NCBI GenBank assembly: GCA_020726505.1
Contig: JAHLEZ010000034.1
Coordinates: forward strand, 1-64,000
DNA from: Leptodontidium sp. MPI-SDFR-AT-0119
Taxonomy: Eukaryota; Ascomycota; Leotiomycetes; Helotiales; Leptodontidiaceae
Reading direction: 5' to 3'
DNA: 64,000 nt
Position 1 is the first letter of the stretch, and each line of letters begins with the position of its first letter. This document shows, in pieces, positions 13,153 to 26,045 of the stretch. The translations under genes were made by a program, and so were the position numbers. The notes under the pieces are model-generated. The model saw only the letters and a program-made list of their open reading frames with translations. It was not told the origin of the DNA and did no database searches.

Positions 13153-16100
13153 ATGGATTACGAAAATCATTCCCACGTTCGATTGCCCGCGGTTGAAAGC
13201 ACAGACGACCCAGTATTTACACCTCGATCTTCGACGACCTTCTCCCCTAAGATCCCTACATCTTTACCTGATCTCAAGCCGAATGTTCCTATTCCCTCAA
13301 TCGAACCGCCGACACCTGGCTTGTTTGAACTTCCAGATGCCTCGAACCCAAGAACACTTGCTTCATTCAGCACCTATGAGAACTTTCTTGATACATTCAA
13401 GGAGGTGAACCTCAGCCCTGCTAATAATGGTTCTCAACTCTTCCGGTTTGGCCAAGAGAAAGAATTGTCCCCTTTCACGTTTCGCAGCATCCACAATACT
13501 ACACCAGAGCCTGCGGTTCGTGTTGTGCAGGCCACTACACAAAATCTAATCAGCAGATCTGGATCCGGACCTGGTCCAGGTTTAGAACACAGCAGATATG
13601 TAAGCAGCTCAGCTGCTGAGCTACCATCAGTCGACCAAACATCTGTAAATGTTGTGACGCCACAGGCCACTAAATGCCGAGCATCGAGTGCTCCTGTCCA
13701 GCCTCCAGTCTGCGATCGGCTTCCAAGACCTGCCAGATATGACACAAAGGATGAGACACCACCAGAAGATGAGCCATACTTCAACAAAGATTTCCAAAGG
13801 GCGTTACGGGCAGGAAAGTCTATTGCTCAGCAAATAGGCAGCGTTCTAGGCATTTGCGAATTGGCTCGAGATCGGGAATCACAAGTCTTCAGCATGATCC
13901 AAACGGCAAACGAGCTTTCGCAATTTGATGCACCTTCTATGTGTAAAATTGGTATCGTGGGAGACTCTGGTGTTAGTGTGTGACGAGAGAAGCTGTCCGT
14001 ATTATTGACTAACTTCACTTATAAGAAAGAGCAGCCTAATCAACTCACTCCTCAACGAAACTGACCTTGCGCGTACCGTAAGCCTATTCCTGCCCCCGTA
14101 GAAATAGAATTGCATACTAACGGCACAGGCTGGCCTTGGCGGTGCTTGCACGAATGTAGTCACTGAGTATCGACTTCGAAAACCAGGACAATCAGCCAAA
14201 TACACAATCGAGAAAGATCAAATGACAGATGTCGAGATCGAAGAACAACTGCGTGAACTCATTTAGAGCTATCGGAACTTTCACCTCTCTGACCTTGACG
14301 ATAAGGGCTTTACAGCGGATGAGCAGAAGCGTTTGGAGGATCAGTCAAAACTGGCCTGGAATACCTTGAAAGCTGCATTTGGGTCTAGGAGGGAGCTGAC
14401 CGAGGAATATTTGAAAGACCATAGTGCTGGGGCTAAAGAAAGGATCCAACAGCAATTGAGATTGTGGACGAACGGACTACAATGGCCTGGGGACTCACTC
14501 CAGAGGAGGTGGCTTGAAAGTGCAGACACGGTGGAAGAATGCAACCGAAAGACGCAGCAGTTCTTGACTAGAAATCTTTGGCCCTTTATCAAAGTTATGA
14601 GGTACAGATACCTCTCAAGAAGAGTGCTTTACACTAACATGTCACAGAATTTTTCTCCGCTCCCAAGTTCTAAAGAGTGGAGCTATTCTTACAGATCTTC
14701 CAGGTATGGAATTTTAGGCTGATATATGTTTTCCCAACTGACATGTGTAGGCTTCCATGATTCCAATAACGCTCGCGTGAAGGCAGCTGAAGATTATATG
14801 TATGAATGCGATGAAATCTTCGTTGTTGCTGATATAGCGCGGGTTGGCACAAACAAGAACGTGGAGATGATATTGGGAAAAAGCTTGGGAAGGAATCTGA
14901 AAAATGGAAGGCCATCGCAGGGTATTGCATTGGTTTGCACAAAATCCGAGGTTCCTATACTGATATCGGCTCCAATGGAGGAAAGTATTTTAACAGCTTT
15001 GCAGGATCTAGATGTCGACGAGGTCAGAAAGAAATTCTTTGCTGATAATCGGTGCGAAAACACTGCAAAAGTAACGCTGCTAGAGAGAATCGTTGAGGAG
15101 GCTGAAATTGATAACAAGATGGAAGGCGCACTTCGTCGAAGACATGAAGCACAAGAGGAGTGAGTTCTTCTTTATGTCCTGGAAGTGGTTCTGCTAATCT
15201 TCAATGATAGATTGGACTACCTCTATATGACAGCTCGCAACGACTACGTCGAGAAATTAGTCCGAAGCGCACATGCAAAAATGCTTGGAACCGGTCCTCT
15301 TTCCGTGTTTTGTGTCTCTAATAAGACATACAAGAAAAATCGCCTGCGAGCCAACGTCCACGATTTACCAATGAGAGGGAGTGGTATTCCAGCACTGAGG
15401 AAGCACTGCCACAAAATCCCAGCTCAGGCCCAGTTCCGTATTGGACATAACTTTTTGACAGTAAACCTCAAGAGCTTGGTCCAGCAGGTTCAACTATGGC
15501 TCGTCGGAGGGTCTCAAGAAACCATGCCAAATGATGCAACAGTTCAGAGACTCATGAAAATACTTCAAGATGATCTCAAAATGGTACGTAGAACCTCTTC
15601 CGTTTTTACGAGAGACAATGTACGAGTTCGCGTGGAAACCTTGTGTTCCCCACAGTTGGAAATTACCAAGGCCGTTCTTCGGCTGCGTTCCTCTCGAATC
15701 TGAACTTGCCTTCACTGCCTGAATATCTCTGGGGTTCTGCTAGTCAAACGAAGTTTCTCTACAATCTGAACTCTCGAGTAGGTTAACTTCTCCAATTCTA
15801 ACATTGCTAGAATGCTTTTGAAGCAATACACGCTGCAGGAGAGACCCAAAAAGACATTTCATCGAAGATCATGATCCAACCCATGGGTTCGTCCTGGCTT
15901 ATATTCACCTTCTATAGATGTCACTGAATTTTGTATTTTCTAGGGAACAATCTAAGTAACTGGACAAAAGATGCTCTAGAAGTATCTTATACGTGGATAG
16001 AAGTGAGTAATAAGGATCCATCAAAGGTGCGACATACTAACCTTCTAGTATCATCCGAGTAAGCGTCTAAAGTACTTGGGAAGCTTTTCTGCCACTGACA

Positions 16101-17077
16101 TGCCTGAAGCCCAGATTGGATGCTTCTGTCGAAGATATGGATCTTGGGGCAGTCCCAAAGTCCCCTTCAGGGAATGGAACCAAGACCTTATTGACCCCAT
16201 GGTTGATGACATGTCTTCATGGTGGAATATCTATGCCGAAATGTCAACAACAAATCTAGCGGACCTCGAGAACCAGATTTCAGGTCTATTAGATAGACTA
16301 ATCTCGCAAGTCAAAGGTAAACATACTGCTCTGAAATCTATCCAGAAGCCTCTTCTTTCCAGCGAGGTGGCCACCAAAAATGCTAACATTCCCTAGATTT
16401 TCAAGGAGCGCCGTTGTTCGCGGACTCACTGGCAACGATGAATGATTCCATAAAGTATCTTTTTGTAGAGGCAAAGGAAGTTGCCAGAATCCAAATCAAG
16501 TAAGTTGTTTTTAGTCTCTCGCTGTGTATAATATCTATCACAGTGCTAAAAGAATTGCCGTCTTGTTCTAGCTCAATCAGACGTGATGCAAGTCGGAATC
16601 ACCAGAGTTCATATATATTTGAAGAAATGCGTTCATCGTATCGCGCCTGTATGGAGGATTCTGTGGAGAACCAAGGTAAGAGTTCAACGAAGAAAATTCA
16701 ACTCCTTTCATCCCTGATCTGATCATTTAACAGGAAATGGCGTGACTGCAAGGCGCCTAGCCTGCTTACGAGAGGCGATAGGGTCGGATTACAATCCAAT
16801 TTTGTTCAGCGCCATTCGATCTCGCCTACAAAATGATCTCTTCGAGCTTGCTGCCGATACAGCAGACATCCGTGACGGTGAGATCAAAGACATCCTCACG
16901 CTAATCGAAAATAACATCGAGATGTTGCGGGGGACAGAGGCGACGGTATTAGCGAAGAATGGCAATTTCTTGGAGAGGTTAGGCAGGGTTACTGCTGAAG
17001 TTTTGATAGAAATGGAAAATATTATGGAGATTGCTGCACAGGTGATGAGAGAGGCTACGGAGCATGGCTACTATTAA
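13153..17077 (+). pseudogene. SLIP-GC/dynamin-like GTPase gene, damaged
   Basis: The start is taken as ATG 13153 in an ACCATGG context. Exon 1 encodes about 275 residues, Pro/Ser-rich then ending MCKIGIVGDSG, the beginning of the P-loop. Later exons inferred from GT-AG sites are: from 14029 (SSLINSLLNETDLART) to 14077; 14129-14601 (GACTNVVTEYR, the G2 region, then helices); 14648-14703 with 14751 on (ILTDLPGFHDSNNARV, the G3 DxxG); up to 15159 (VCTKSE, G4); 15211-15583; then less certain exons including about 16090-16314 (CRRYGSWGSPKVPFREWN), 16395-16499, 16571-16675 and 16735-17077. The order matches fungal relatives of nuclear GTPase SLIP-GC. Oddities: no simple splice at 13970-14028 rebuilds a canonical GKS, and a TAG at 14264-14266 sits where Gln is expected. 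Probably a pseudogene. Confidence 0.75.
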
Positions 17078-17267
17078 CTTTTGTAAAATACTCTGATTGT
17101 CAGGAACGTCTTTAACAGAGTCCAGGGGTGTATGTATTTCGTGCCACTATTAACAAATAAGGTAAATCTATAAGAGGTTTGACTTCAAGTCCCAATAAAC
17201 TAATGGCTCCAGAAAGGCAAGCTCAAATTACTTTACTCTATTTGGGAATATAGCATGTCTAATATTC

Positions 17268-17600
17268 ATGAGATGTCCAAAGTCTGACACTATCGCCGAA
17301 TTTTCATCCGTTGGAATTCGTCCGAGCAAGTACATGCATGCCACTCATGTCATTCAGAAAGTCTTTTCGAGGAGACTTCCGAAAGAAGCATATGCATTGC
17401 GGCAAGCGATGCTCGCGAGGTCCCAAAATCGGGAAAGAGATGGCGATAGAAGTCCAAGTGGACATCAATACGGCGACGAAGAAGTAGTCGCATCTAGCTT
17501 CATGGCTGACATTAAACGTCTGGTACGTGAATCTGGTGCCAATTATCTACGCAAAGAATACAACCCATTGACAGGCGAGGCTGAGATAGAGGTTTTGTAA
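17268..17600 (+). CDS. Hypothetical ORF, possible exon
   Basis: A 110-codon frame begins MRCPKSDTIAEFSSVGIRPS and ends YNPLTGEAEIEVL. The middle part (KEAYALRQAMLARSQNRERD) is charged and helical. It lies about 190 bp after the GTPase gene on the same strand and is followed by a second frame at 17672. No family is recognised; it may be one exon of a small host gene. Confidence 0.3.
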   Translation: MRCPKSDTIAEFSSVGIRPSKYMHATHVIQKVFSRRLPKEAYALRQAMLARSQNRERDGDRSPSGHQYGDEEVVASSFMADIKRLVRESGANYLRKEYNPLTGEAEIEVL

Positions 17601-17671
17601 CTGGCCGAGGACAAAATCCGTCCTTTAGCAGGAGAAATACAAACACAATCGTAGAGACGCATTCGAATTTC

Positions 17672-17923
17672 ATGCACAGAGGTATGGCCTTCGACCTGCT
17701 CACAAGTCGCAAACTGGACAGTGTCTTTAACCAGGCCATGCCGGTAGATGAAACCCTGGAGTCAGTTTTCGAAATATTGGCCGACAAGAAAGAAAAAGCA
17801 ATCATTCACGGCCATTCGGTCTCTGCTTCCGAGAGTGTAGAAAAGGCAATATCATCTGCATATTACTTATGTGTCAATATCCGGTTATTTCACGGCAGAA
17901 TAAGGAAGGCTATTCAATCGTAG
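17672..17923 (+). CDS. Hypothetical ORF, possible exon
   Basis: An 83-codon frame starting MHRGMAFDLLTSRKLDS and containing VFEILADKKEKAIIHGHS. It has the look of a soluble helical protein but nothing known is recognised. It may belong with the frame at 17268-17600. Confidence 0.25.
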   Translation: MHRGMAFDLLTSRKLDSVFNQAMPVDETLESVFEILADKKEKAIIHGHSVSASESVEKAISSAYYLCVNIRLFHGRIRKAIQS

Positions 17924-18110
17924 GGGAGTGCCATATTGATGATGCTATGCAGGGAGAAGCGATGGCTTGGCTTGACTCATGGGAATGTCAGCTTGAAGAG
18001 TTTAGTCTTTATTGATGTAGAGAAGATTGTTTTTAAGGTCACCAGTGAATGTTATCGTTCCTTATTTACATCTATTGATTTATCTATAATGTCGCTCTAC
18101 GATTCCTGTG

Positions 18111-18141
18111 CCCCCCCCCCCCCCCCCCCCCCCAAAAAAAA
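18111..18141 (+). repeat. C23/A8 homopolymer tract
   Basis: Twenty-three C followed by eight A in an otherwise ordinary sequence. A frame at 17936-18331 reads through it as polyproline, but that frame has no other support. Tracts of this kind are prone to length error. Confidence 0.9.
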
Positions 18142-19900
18142 CGCAGACAAGGCAGAACCACCTCGGCGGCAAAGTTATATTAATAAAGTAGGCTTAGAAT
18201 GGCTAGTGTGTTTGCTGACCATAGTTAAAGTTAGCTTCATGCAGTGGCGAGTTTACATCGAGGAAGGGATTGTGTTAAGGCTTAGGTTACCTCTCACCCA
18301 ATACGAAGAGAAGAAGAGAAGGGAAAGCTGAGTGTAGGGTGTAAGCAGAGCCCCGTCTTCTAGGATATTCTAAACCTATATATAAATGACATCAGACACA
18401 GAAATCATACACCCCCTTGTCAGCGAACTGCGCCGCTGATGTGATTCTGTATTATTAAGATTTACATAAATCTCCCAGTACTATTGACCTTAAGTATAAC
18501 TTTCAGAATGCGGTATTGATGCTGCATTAATCTCCATCTCTGTCTAACATCTACCAATTGATCCTCCCCCTTACCCCTTTGTTTGTGAACCTCCGGTATT
18601 AATACGATCCTGGACTACAAGGAATACATGAATCTCCCAGTATCACTAAGTATTGGCACAACTCCTTCCTAGCACAGCACTACAGCTGTATAGTGGCACT
18701 ATCAGTAGCCTTACCACTGGGCCTCTCCCCTTTGTCAATTCAAGTAATACGAGTTTCCCTTACATAATATGAATAACCTCATTTAAATGTTAATATAACC
18801 CCTTGATCCTTGTAGTTGCATGAATGTTATGACAAATAACTAGAAAACCAGTTGTTTTAAATGAACTGGTGCATACCCCTTCCACAGAAACCAAACCTGC
18901 CATAGGTACCTAGTTGCACCTTGGCCCTTGCCTTTTAGAGGTAGAACAAAATCTAGGAAATAAAGAAAAAGGAACATGCGAGTAAAGTAAAGCATCAAAA
19001 TTTCCGAAAAAGAGGAAACTAAGTATCCTCGAAATATATTGTATAGCATTACCCATAGACGTTAAAGGGTCTTTTCTTATCGCGCGTATATAAGCGAATG
19101 TGGATCCAAAATTAGTTTCGGAGGCCACAATGGGATCTCCGCTTAGAAACGAGACGAGGAAAGTGTAACTGAGCCCTAAGGGAACTAAAACGAGCTCCTT
19201 GGATACTAAAATAGCCTCTTAGTGTACGCTTAGGCTGACTCTGCCGTGTGCTTAGGTTGCTCAGGCCAAGCTTATGCTATACTCGGCCATGCTCAGGCCG
19301 AGCAGCTTATGCTGTGCTCAGGCATGCTTAGGAATACTCACTCTAGCTCAGGTTAAAGCAGAAGCAGCTCATGTTCAATACTAAAATGGAACTAGCGAAA
19401 AAAAAAGTTCAGTCTGACTTTAGTAATAATCTCTAGCCTTAGTATCCTTTTCATTAGAAAGATCGTCCATATTGATTTCTCTTTCGGAGTAATATCGCAG
19501 GGGATTCTAATAAGTAATTAAAGCGACTACATTTTAGAAACTCTCCGAAAAGAGTATAAGAGTAGTTAGGCTTTATATTCAAGGTACAACTAACTAAATT
19601 TAAGCGAAGATATGCGAGAATCACAATGTACCACGTAATAATAATAACAGTTCGCTTAGGTAAGTAAGTTATTTGGGGTTGTGGCTAGGCGTAGGCTTGA
19701 GTTTTGGGTAAAGGATACAAATAAGGCCTCAATGCCAATAGCTTAAGTGTCTAATGCGAAGTTACTACTCGCGAGTTATTTTGATTATGGACGCTTAGAA
19801 CGACTGCTTGCTATAGTTGAATTAGCTTACCGAAATATATTCTTAGTCTCTTAATTTGCCGTTCGCTACTTTTATTTACTAAAGGACGGTATTTCTTTAA
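18142..19900. other. Unassigned DNA
   Basis: No gene supported. Between about 19220 and 19370 there are many imperfect copies of GCTCAGG/GCTTAGG and AGCTTATGCT, giving a low-complexity patch. Overlapping minus-strand frames near 18840-19128 lack motifs. Confidence 0.35.
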
Positions 19901-21820
19901 CAATAGTGTGGGAGGGATAAAGTATGATAAACCAAATAACAAAAGAGGTAACATATAGTAAAGTACGGGAGAGATTAAGAAATATGAAGAAAAAAGGGAG
20001 ATTATATAAAAAAGGCAAAGGTAATAAAGTATTTATAACGCTTACTATTATTTTTTTAAAAAAAAGCGCGCTCTTAAAAGAGTAAACTTAATCTCAGGAG
20101 TAATCTAAATCTCAGGAGTATAAACTCTAATAAATATACTTTAATTAAATACAATAATCCTTAATCCGAAATTAACTAATTTTTTTAATAAGCTTATGCT
20201 TAATTAGTATATATCTTTAAAAAAAAAGTAAGACGACTTTAAGGAATTAACTAAGATAATACATTTAGTAATCGTGGTAACGATATAAGTAAATCGCCCG
20301 CTACTAAAAGGGAAGCTTTTACTTCTTAAAATTAGGGTCTAAGATTTTCCACTAAAACTAAAGAAGTAGAGTAATCTTAAGAACTACTTAATAAAAGAGT
20401 GGGTTTTAAAATATTATAAGATAAAAATAAGCAATATAAACAAATATAAATACTAGCGTTTATAAATGTATAATTCAAGTACTACAAACATACTCGTCCC
20501 GCTCATGTAAGTCTTTAAAGATAAGCTAAATAAAAACAGATATATCTTAAGATATCGCTCATGAATAGTAGTTCGGGGTTACCTTTAAAGTAAGGTAACG
20601 ATTGTTTTAATATACACTAGCACACTCTTTATAAAGTCTTTTAAAATCGCTATAGCACTGATAGCTTATTTTAATTTAGAGATTAAGTACCTCGATGTAA
20701 GTAATGCCTTTATTAATACTCTAAGAGATATAAATAGCAAAATAGTGTACTATTAATTTCCACCTAGTTTCCAATAGCTTAGCCAAGTATTACGAGTTAA
20801 TCACGCACTCTATAAAATACGTAATTCCCCTTACTTCTAATACAAGTATATAAATAAGACTCTAACTAATCACTGTGCTTAAAGAAACCTTATAAATTTA
20901 CAGGTCTTAAACATAAAATCCTAGTCCTCTTTTAAGTAAATAACATCTAAGTACTCTATTACTAAGATAATTAAAAGCTTAAACAAGATTTTATTAAGCG
21001 CTTAAACTAAGTATATAATACATATAATCTTAAAGATATTAAGTAATTCCTAAAGATTAAAGTTTTACGTAATTACAAGCGTAAGACTATCTCTTTAGTT
21101 TATAATTAGTACTTTAAAAAGATCTCTTGTAAGTTTAAGTAAGTAAATAATAATTATATAATAACTCCGCTATCTTAAATCGATCTTATCAAGTACACAA
21201 GGTAAGCTTCTAAGAAATTTAAAGTATATTAAGAGAAAGTAAGCTCCGTCTTATACGTAATGATTATTATAAGACTAAATATTATATATATAATTTCCTT
21301 ACTTTCACAGTTCGTAATAAATCTTAGGGTTAAATATTTCACTATTATATATTAGCTTATTTACTACTTATTTAGAACGGCTTTTTGGGTATTATATATA
21401 ATAAGTATTAGAGTAAAGTAATTATTATTACTTTTAATGCCTCTTTCGTTAATAATATTAAGACACGGCGATTATCTTATGGTTACGTGATTTTTTAATT
21501 TAATAGACTAGACAGCCGTTTGGCCTTTGCCAAGAGAATGCTCCCCGCGCCCTCTTAGCAAATCTACGCTAATGGGTTACCTTTGTTATATCCACGAACT
21601 AGAGAGTATTAATATAAATAACGTAAGTCAGGAGAAGAGGGGGCTTTTATTACTACTCGGAGCGATTTGACCGATAGTTTAAATCTTATTATAAGTGAGT
21701 ATAAACGCTAGTTAATAAAAGGTGAATAAAACAATAATATATTAAGAAGCGCGTTGTTTATATATAACGGGATTTTAATAGCTTAAGCGTAGGCATTCTT
21801 ACGACAACGAGGCAAGGGAG
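19900..21820 (+). pseudogene. Second Ty1/copia remnant, strongly RIP-decayed
   Basis: The plus strand holds copia RT blocks: VFKDKLNKNRYILRYRS near 20500, then IAYFNLEIKYLDVSNAFINT (about 20650-20720), FPPSFQ and VNHALYKIRNSPYF (about 20760-20840). The later RT/RNase H region shows IIRLDIIYIISLLSQFVIN (about 21270) and a block near 21500-21570 reading RECSPRPLSKSTLMG. Very high TA content and many TAG/TAA stops show RIP. An LTR-like start follows a purine run near 21882. The gag and integrase parts are not identifiable. Confidence 0.7.
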
Positions 21821-21823
21821 GGA

Positions 21824-22445
21824 TGTTTAGTATACTAGCACGCTAAAATAATAAACTCTTAATATTAAAGTAAAGGAGGGATGTTTTAGTATACTAGTAT
21901 ACTAAAACAAGAGACTCTAGTTATATTAGTATATAACTAGAAATTTATTATATATAAAGTCCGCGGATAAGGGAAGGTTTTATATTAGTAACTAGGATCT
22001 TATTATTAAGGCGATGACTAATAATTAGTTATCACGGAAAATTACACTATTAAGAAAACTTAGGAACTTATATAATACTATTATATACTTCTTTTTAATA
22101 AAAATATAATACACTTTCCTAATTGCCCTCTTCCTTATTTAAAATAATCTATTATAATATATCCGCAATCCCGAGATACCCGAGTACTATCTAGCTACCT
22201 CTAACTTTACAAGTATCCCTCTAACATTAAGAAGGCTCGTAGACTTCTTAAAGGCCTTCTTTTATACTAATTGTAATCAATTTACTACCTCAGTCTTATT
22301 TTATCTTTAAATAGACTGCTCCGCTTTATTAATAATAAATAATAATTACTTTAGGCCCTTAAACTATAATAACTTTTATAAGAACTTATCGCGATTCCGC
22401 TTAAACTTCCACTTTACCCTAATCTTGCCTACCTTATAAGAGAAG
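21824..22445 (+). repeat. LTR-like, AT-rich 3' end of copia remnant
   Basis: GGAGGGATGTTTAGTATAC (about 21817) and GGAGGGATGTTTTAGTATAC (about 21875) are near-identical; the second leads into the palindrome TTTTAGTATACTAGTATACT. A purine tract directly before TGTTT fits a polypurine tract plus LTR start. Similar palindromes occur near 25020 and 25100. No matched LTR pair was found, so the limits are approximate. Confidence 0.4.
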
Positions 22446-24232
22446 TATACTGTTGGTTTAATAATCGTCACGTTTTACTCACATGCTCGCTTATTGAGCA
22501 TTTAAGGAGAGCTCTTGTACAGAGCTCTCCTTTCCTTGAATACATATTTTGCTACACAGGATTTTACCCCTTAAATGTGTCGATTCTAAACCGGAATCAG
22601 TAGTACTACCCGAGTATAACGACATTAATTAATCTAGTCAATTGCTCGGCTATTGATTAATAAGTTTATTGGCTAAACTCGATGATTCTAAGTCCTTGCA
22701 CAACGAAAGCTCAAGTACAAAGAATGTTTCGAAGCCGGCGAGTAAATAAACTCGAATAGAAGGCAGGAACAAATAACACTATAACCTGTCGAAACTCGAA
22801 CTATTTATAAGCCTAGAGTAAGGGATGAGAACTGCTTGATTCGACTAAGACACTCCGAACCCCCTCCTCCTTATATCGCAGTCGACCTCTTGCGGCACGC
22901 CTACCTTCGACCTCTTCGCTGAGCTAGTCGAAGCTCTCTCTTTCGAAGTACTTATTCGAAGAACCTCTACTTCCTCCTCAAATACATACCTTTTCTCCGC
23001 TGCAACGACCCCCCGCAGCGATGAGTTCGAAGCCGGCGAGATTCTTTCTCGAGTGGAAGGTAAGACGGTTACCTCTTCTTCGAAACACCCTTTTCCTCTC
23101 TGCCGCAGACGACCTCCTGCGGCAATGCGTCTACCTTCGACCTCTTCGCTGAGCTAGTCGAAGCTCCTTCCTTCGAAGTATCTATTTGAAGGACCTCTTC
23201 TTCCTCGAATTACCCCTTTTTCTCCGCTGTAACGACCCCCGCAGTAATGAGTTCGAAGCCGGCGAGATTCTCTCGAGTGGAAGGCAGGACGATTACTTCC
23301 TTTCGAATACACCCCTTTTCCTTTGCCGTAGACGACCTCTTGCGGTAATACGTTTAACTTCGACCTCTTCATTGAGCTAGCTCGAAACCCCTCGATCTCA
23401 TACCGCAGTCGACCTCCTGCGTACCTCTTTTGCACGCCTCAGAACGCGTCAATCGTTGACCTCTTAGTGAGCCAGCTTAACGAACCTTATACCGCAGTCG
23501 ACCTCTTGCGTACCTCTTCTGCACGCCTCAGAACGCGTCAATCGTTGACCTCTTAGTGAGCCAGCTCAACGAACCTTATATCGCAGTCGACCTCCCTGTG
23601 TACGCCAAGTGTTGACCTCTTTATTGAGCTAGCTCAACGACACCCCTTTTACCTTTCGATTCTCCCTCCTTCTCTTAAGGCCACGTTACTTTGTCTTTCA
23701 GTAATTAGGCCTTAGCGAGCTCCACACGCATTGACAGCAATTTCGGCTCTCGATAGTAATTTCGGCTTTCGACACGGACTCGTTTCGGACAGTAATTTCG
23801 GCAATTTCCGTATATAAGCTTTTGCTAAACCTTATTTGATACCTCTTACGAGAGTCGTCTTTCCTTTTAGAGTCTTTGTATAGCGTAGGAGGCATATTAA
23901 GGTGGCAAGAGCCTTGTTTAAGGCAGTACATGCTTGATTTCGCGTTACTTTTTGTCCTTTGTATTTAGTCACTCGTTGTTTACTTCTTTTACTTGTCGAT
24001 TATTATTTGGACTAGTTCGAGGGAGATGTCTCTCGAAAAGGAAATTTTACCAGTGTTAGTTTAATAATCGTCACGTTCTACTTACATGCTCGCTTATCGA
24101 GCATTTAAGGAGAGCTCTCGTACAGAGCTCTCCTTTCCTTGAATACACATTTTGCCACATAAGATTTTACCCCTTAAATGTGTCGATTCTAAACCGGAAT
24201 CAGTGGTACCACCCGAGTATAACGACATATAC
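22446..24232. mobile_element. Compact non-autonomous LTR element, complete
   Basis: Two 174-bp direct repeats, 22451-22624 and 24054-24227, begin TGTTRGTTTAATAATCG and end GTATAACGACA, and the whole is flanked by TATAC at 22446-22450 and 24228-24232. This is the structure of a complete LTR retrotransposon with a 5-bp target duplication. The internal 1.4 kb encodes no gag or pol that I can find; a minus-strand frame at 23154-23435 is just part of the tandem repeats. The LTRs contain a GGAGAGCTCT-GTAC-AGAGCTCTCC hairpin. It fits a TRIM/LARD-like element mobilised in trans. Confidence 0.88.
22879..23640 (+). repeat. Internal tandem repeats of the compact LTR element
   Basis: Two arrays lie side by side. 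The first has units of about 224 bp starting near 22879, 23105 and 23327, each with GCAGACGACCTC-type and TTCGACCTCTTCGCTGAGCT segments. The second, about 23400-23640, has shorter units of about 95 bp built on the same GCAGTCGACCTC and TTGACCTCTTAGTGAGCC motifs. The units have diverged by substitutions. Confidence 0.8.
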
Positions 24233-25733
24233 CTAAAATAGTAACTCTAACTTAATTAGTCCCTTTACTAAGTTAGTATTTACATTATTTATAAGAGACA
24301 AGAATTTTTTATAAAATCTTATTATTAATCTTAAGGTGTCTTTATTTATTTATAAATAAGTATTATAATAAATATAAATTAGTATTTTTATAAACCTCCA
24401 CGTATGTAACTCGGCTGCGCTTATAAAAGGTTAATAGTGTAAGCTTCTTGAGTATAATATATTCGGACACGACCTTATTAATATTAAAGGAGGGGTCGGC
24501 ATATCGAATTCGGATAGTATTAATAACATCTTAGCTAGCCTCCTTTTATATTTAGATTTAAAGCTTAATAAGAAGGAGTAAAAACAATACAAAGGTTTAA
24601 TTTAATATATTATTCGGGTACATGAGATTAATATAATAAAGGACAGTTTCGTTATCGAGGATCTCGCCTTATAATAAGGCCTTATAAGGGAGAGGAGAAA
24701 TAAGTCGAGATACGGGGGAAGAAAGTCTAAAAGAATTAATACATAATCTATAGTAAGGCAACGGCTAGAACATATAAGGGCTAACTAAACGCCTACTTAA
24801 TTGTTTTACGATAACGAAGTATATTAGCGGGGTTTAGATTAAGGCTAATAAGTTAGTTTTTCTTATTACTAGTTAGATTGAAGCTCGGCTTATAAGTATA
24901 TTTAGGTTTTTGCTATTTTTAGTAAAGAGTAGAATTAGTATATTAACGCGGTTTAGTTTTAGTTCATAAAATACAGGTCGAGGATTTTAGTGATATTAAT
25001 ATACGTTTAAGGGAAATTATTTTAATATACTAGTATATTAAAAGGTAAGTAGGCGCTAGGGGAGCGACACGGGGGTTTGTGCGCGATTATTTTGGTATAT
25101 TATTATACTAAAACAATGTAATTAGTGTGTTATCTCTATAATAACAGCGTAGGGAAAACACAAGGAATACTTAAGGAACTATCATAAATTAATAAAACTC
25201 TAGTATATATAAGGCTTAAATACTACTATTTATGTAACTAGTAAACACAATTTTATTTATTTTGTATTAAATTAAATAAGCCTATCTTTATTAAAAATAT
25301 CTTTTTTATTATTATTAATACTTAAAATAAGTTATATAATCTTTAAATTAAAGGAAAGGAAATAACACGTTAACTTTATTATAATATTAAGTATAAGAAA
25401 ATAATAATATTAAGCACGATTTACGTAATTATAAATAATAATTATCTTTAAGTTATATAAATTTATAAGAATTAAAAAATAATAAGCGATTATTTATACC
25501 TCTTTAACTCGCGGTTTTTTCTTTAATTAATTATAAAGTATAAGAATATAAGAGACGTTACTTTAACTTTAGTCTTTTTTAATAACTATTAATTGTTAAT
25601 TTTTCGACTTATTTATAACCTTAATTTTATACGTATATTAATATAATAAATTTTATAACTAAAATTAGAAATCGTAAACGTTAAATTAAGTAATATAAGT
25701 CTCTTAAAATAACTTACGTTATTTTACGTTATC
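24233..25733. other. Strongly RIP-affected, AT-rich DNA
   Basis: TA-rich sequence with few CA or TG dinucleotides. Palindromic TTTTAATATACTAGTATATT and TTTTGGTATATTATTATAC motifs near 25020-25130 resemble the LTR-like start at 21882, suggesting further copia LTR debris. No domain can be read. Confidence 0.4.
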
Positions 25734-26045
25734 CTTAATGTTACGGCTAGCAAGAGGTTGATACGGCGAGTTAACTCTAGCTTTGTATTTAAGCCTCTAG
25801 TTACGCTCAGAATCGAGAAGAAAAGATAAGGAGGAAAAGAGGGCTCTTTATAAGGGAGAGCTCGAGTATAAATACATAAAGGACCCTCCTAATAGGGCCT
25901 AGCGTAGTCGAGTGCCATTCACGTCAACATGTCGCAGGCTCGCCACCTAGTCTTCCCTATTGGGCTTAGCGCCGTCGCATAGCTAGCGATGCTACGAGCC
26001 CGTGTCGGTTAGAATACGAGGCGCATCGTAGGTCGTAACACTTAA
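25734..26045 (-). mobile_element. Solo LTR, family A copy 2, with 5-bp duplication
   Basis: The reverse-oriented copy spans 25739-26040 (302 bp) and is flanked by CTTAA at 25734-25738 and 26041-26045. It matches the copies at 6360 and 34972 along its whole length with scattered changes. Confidence 0.93.

Noticed and set aside
17936..18331. 131-codon frame with a polyproline stretch.
   Set aside because: The proline run is just the C23 tract; the rest has no recognisable feature.
23154..23435. Minus-strand 93-codon frame inside the compact LTR element.
   Set aside because: It is produced by the tandem repeat units and does not look like a retroviral-type or other known protein.
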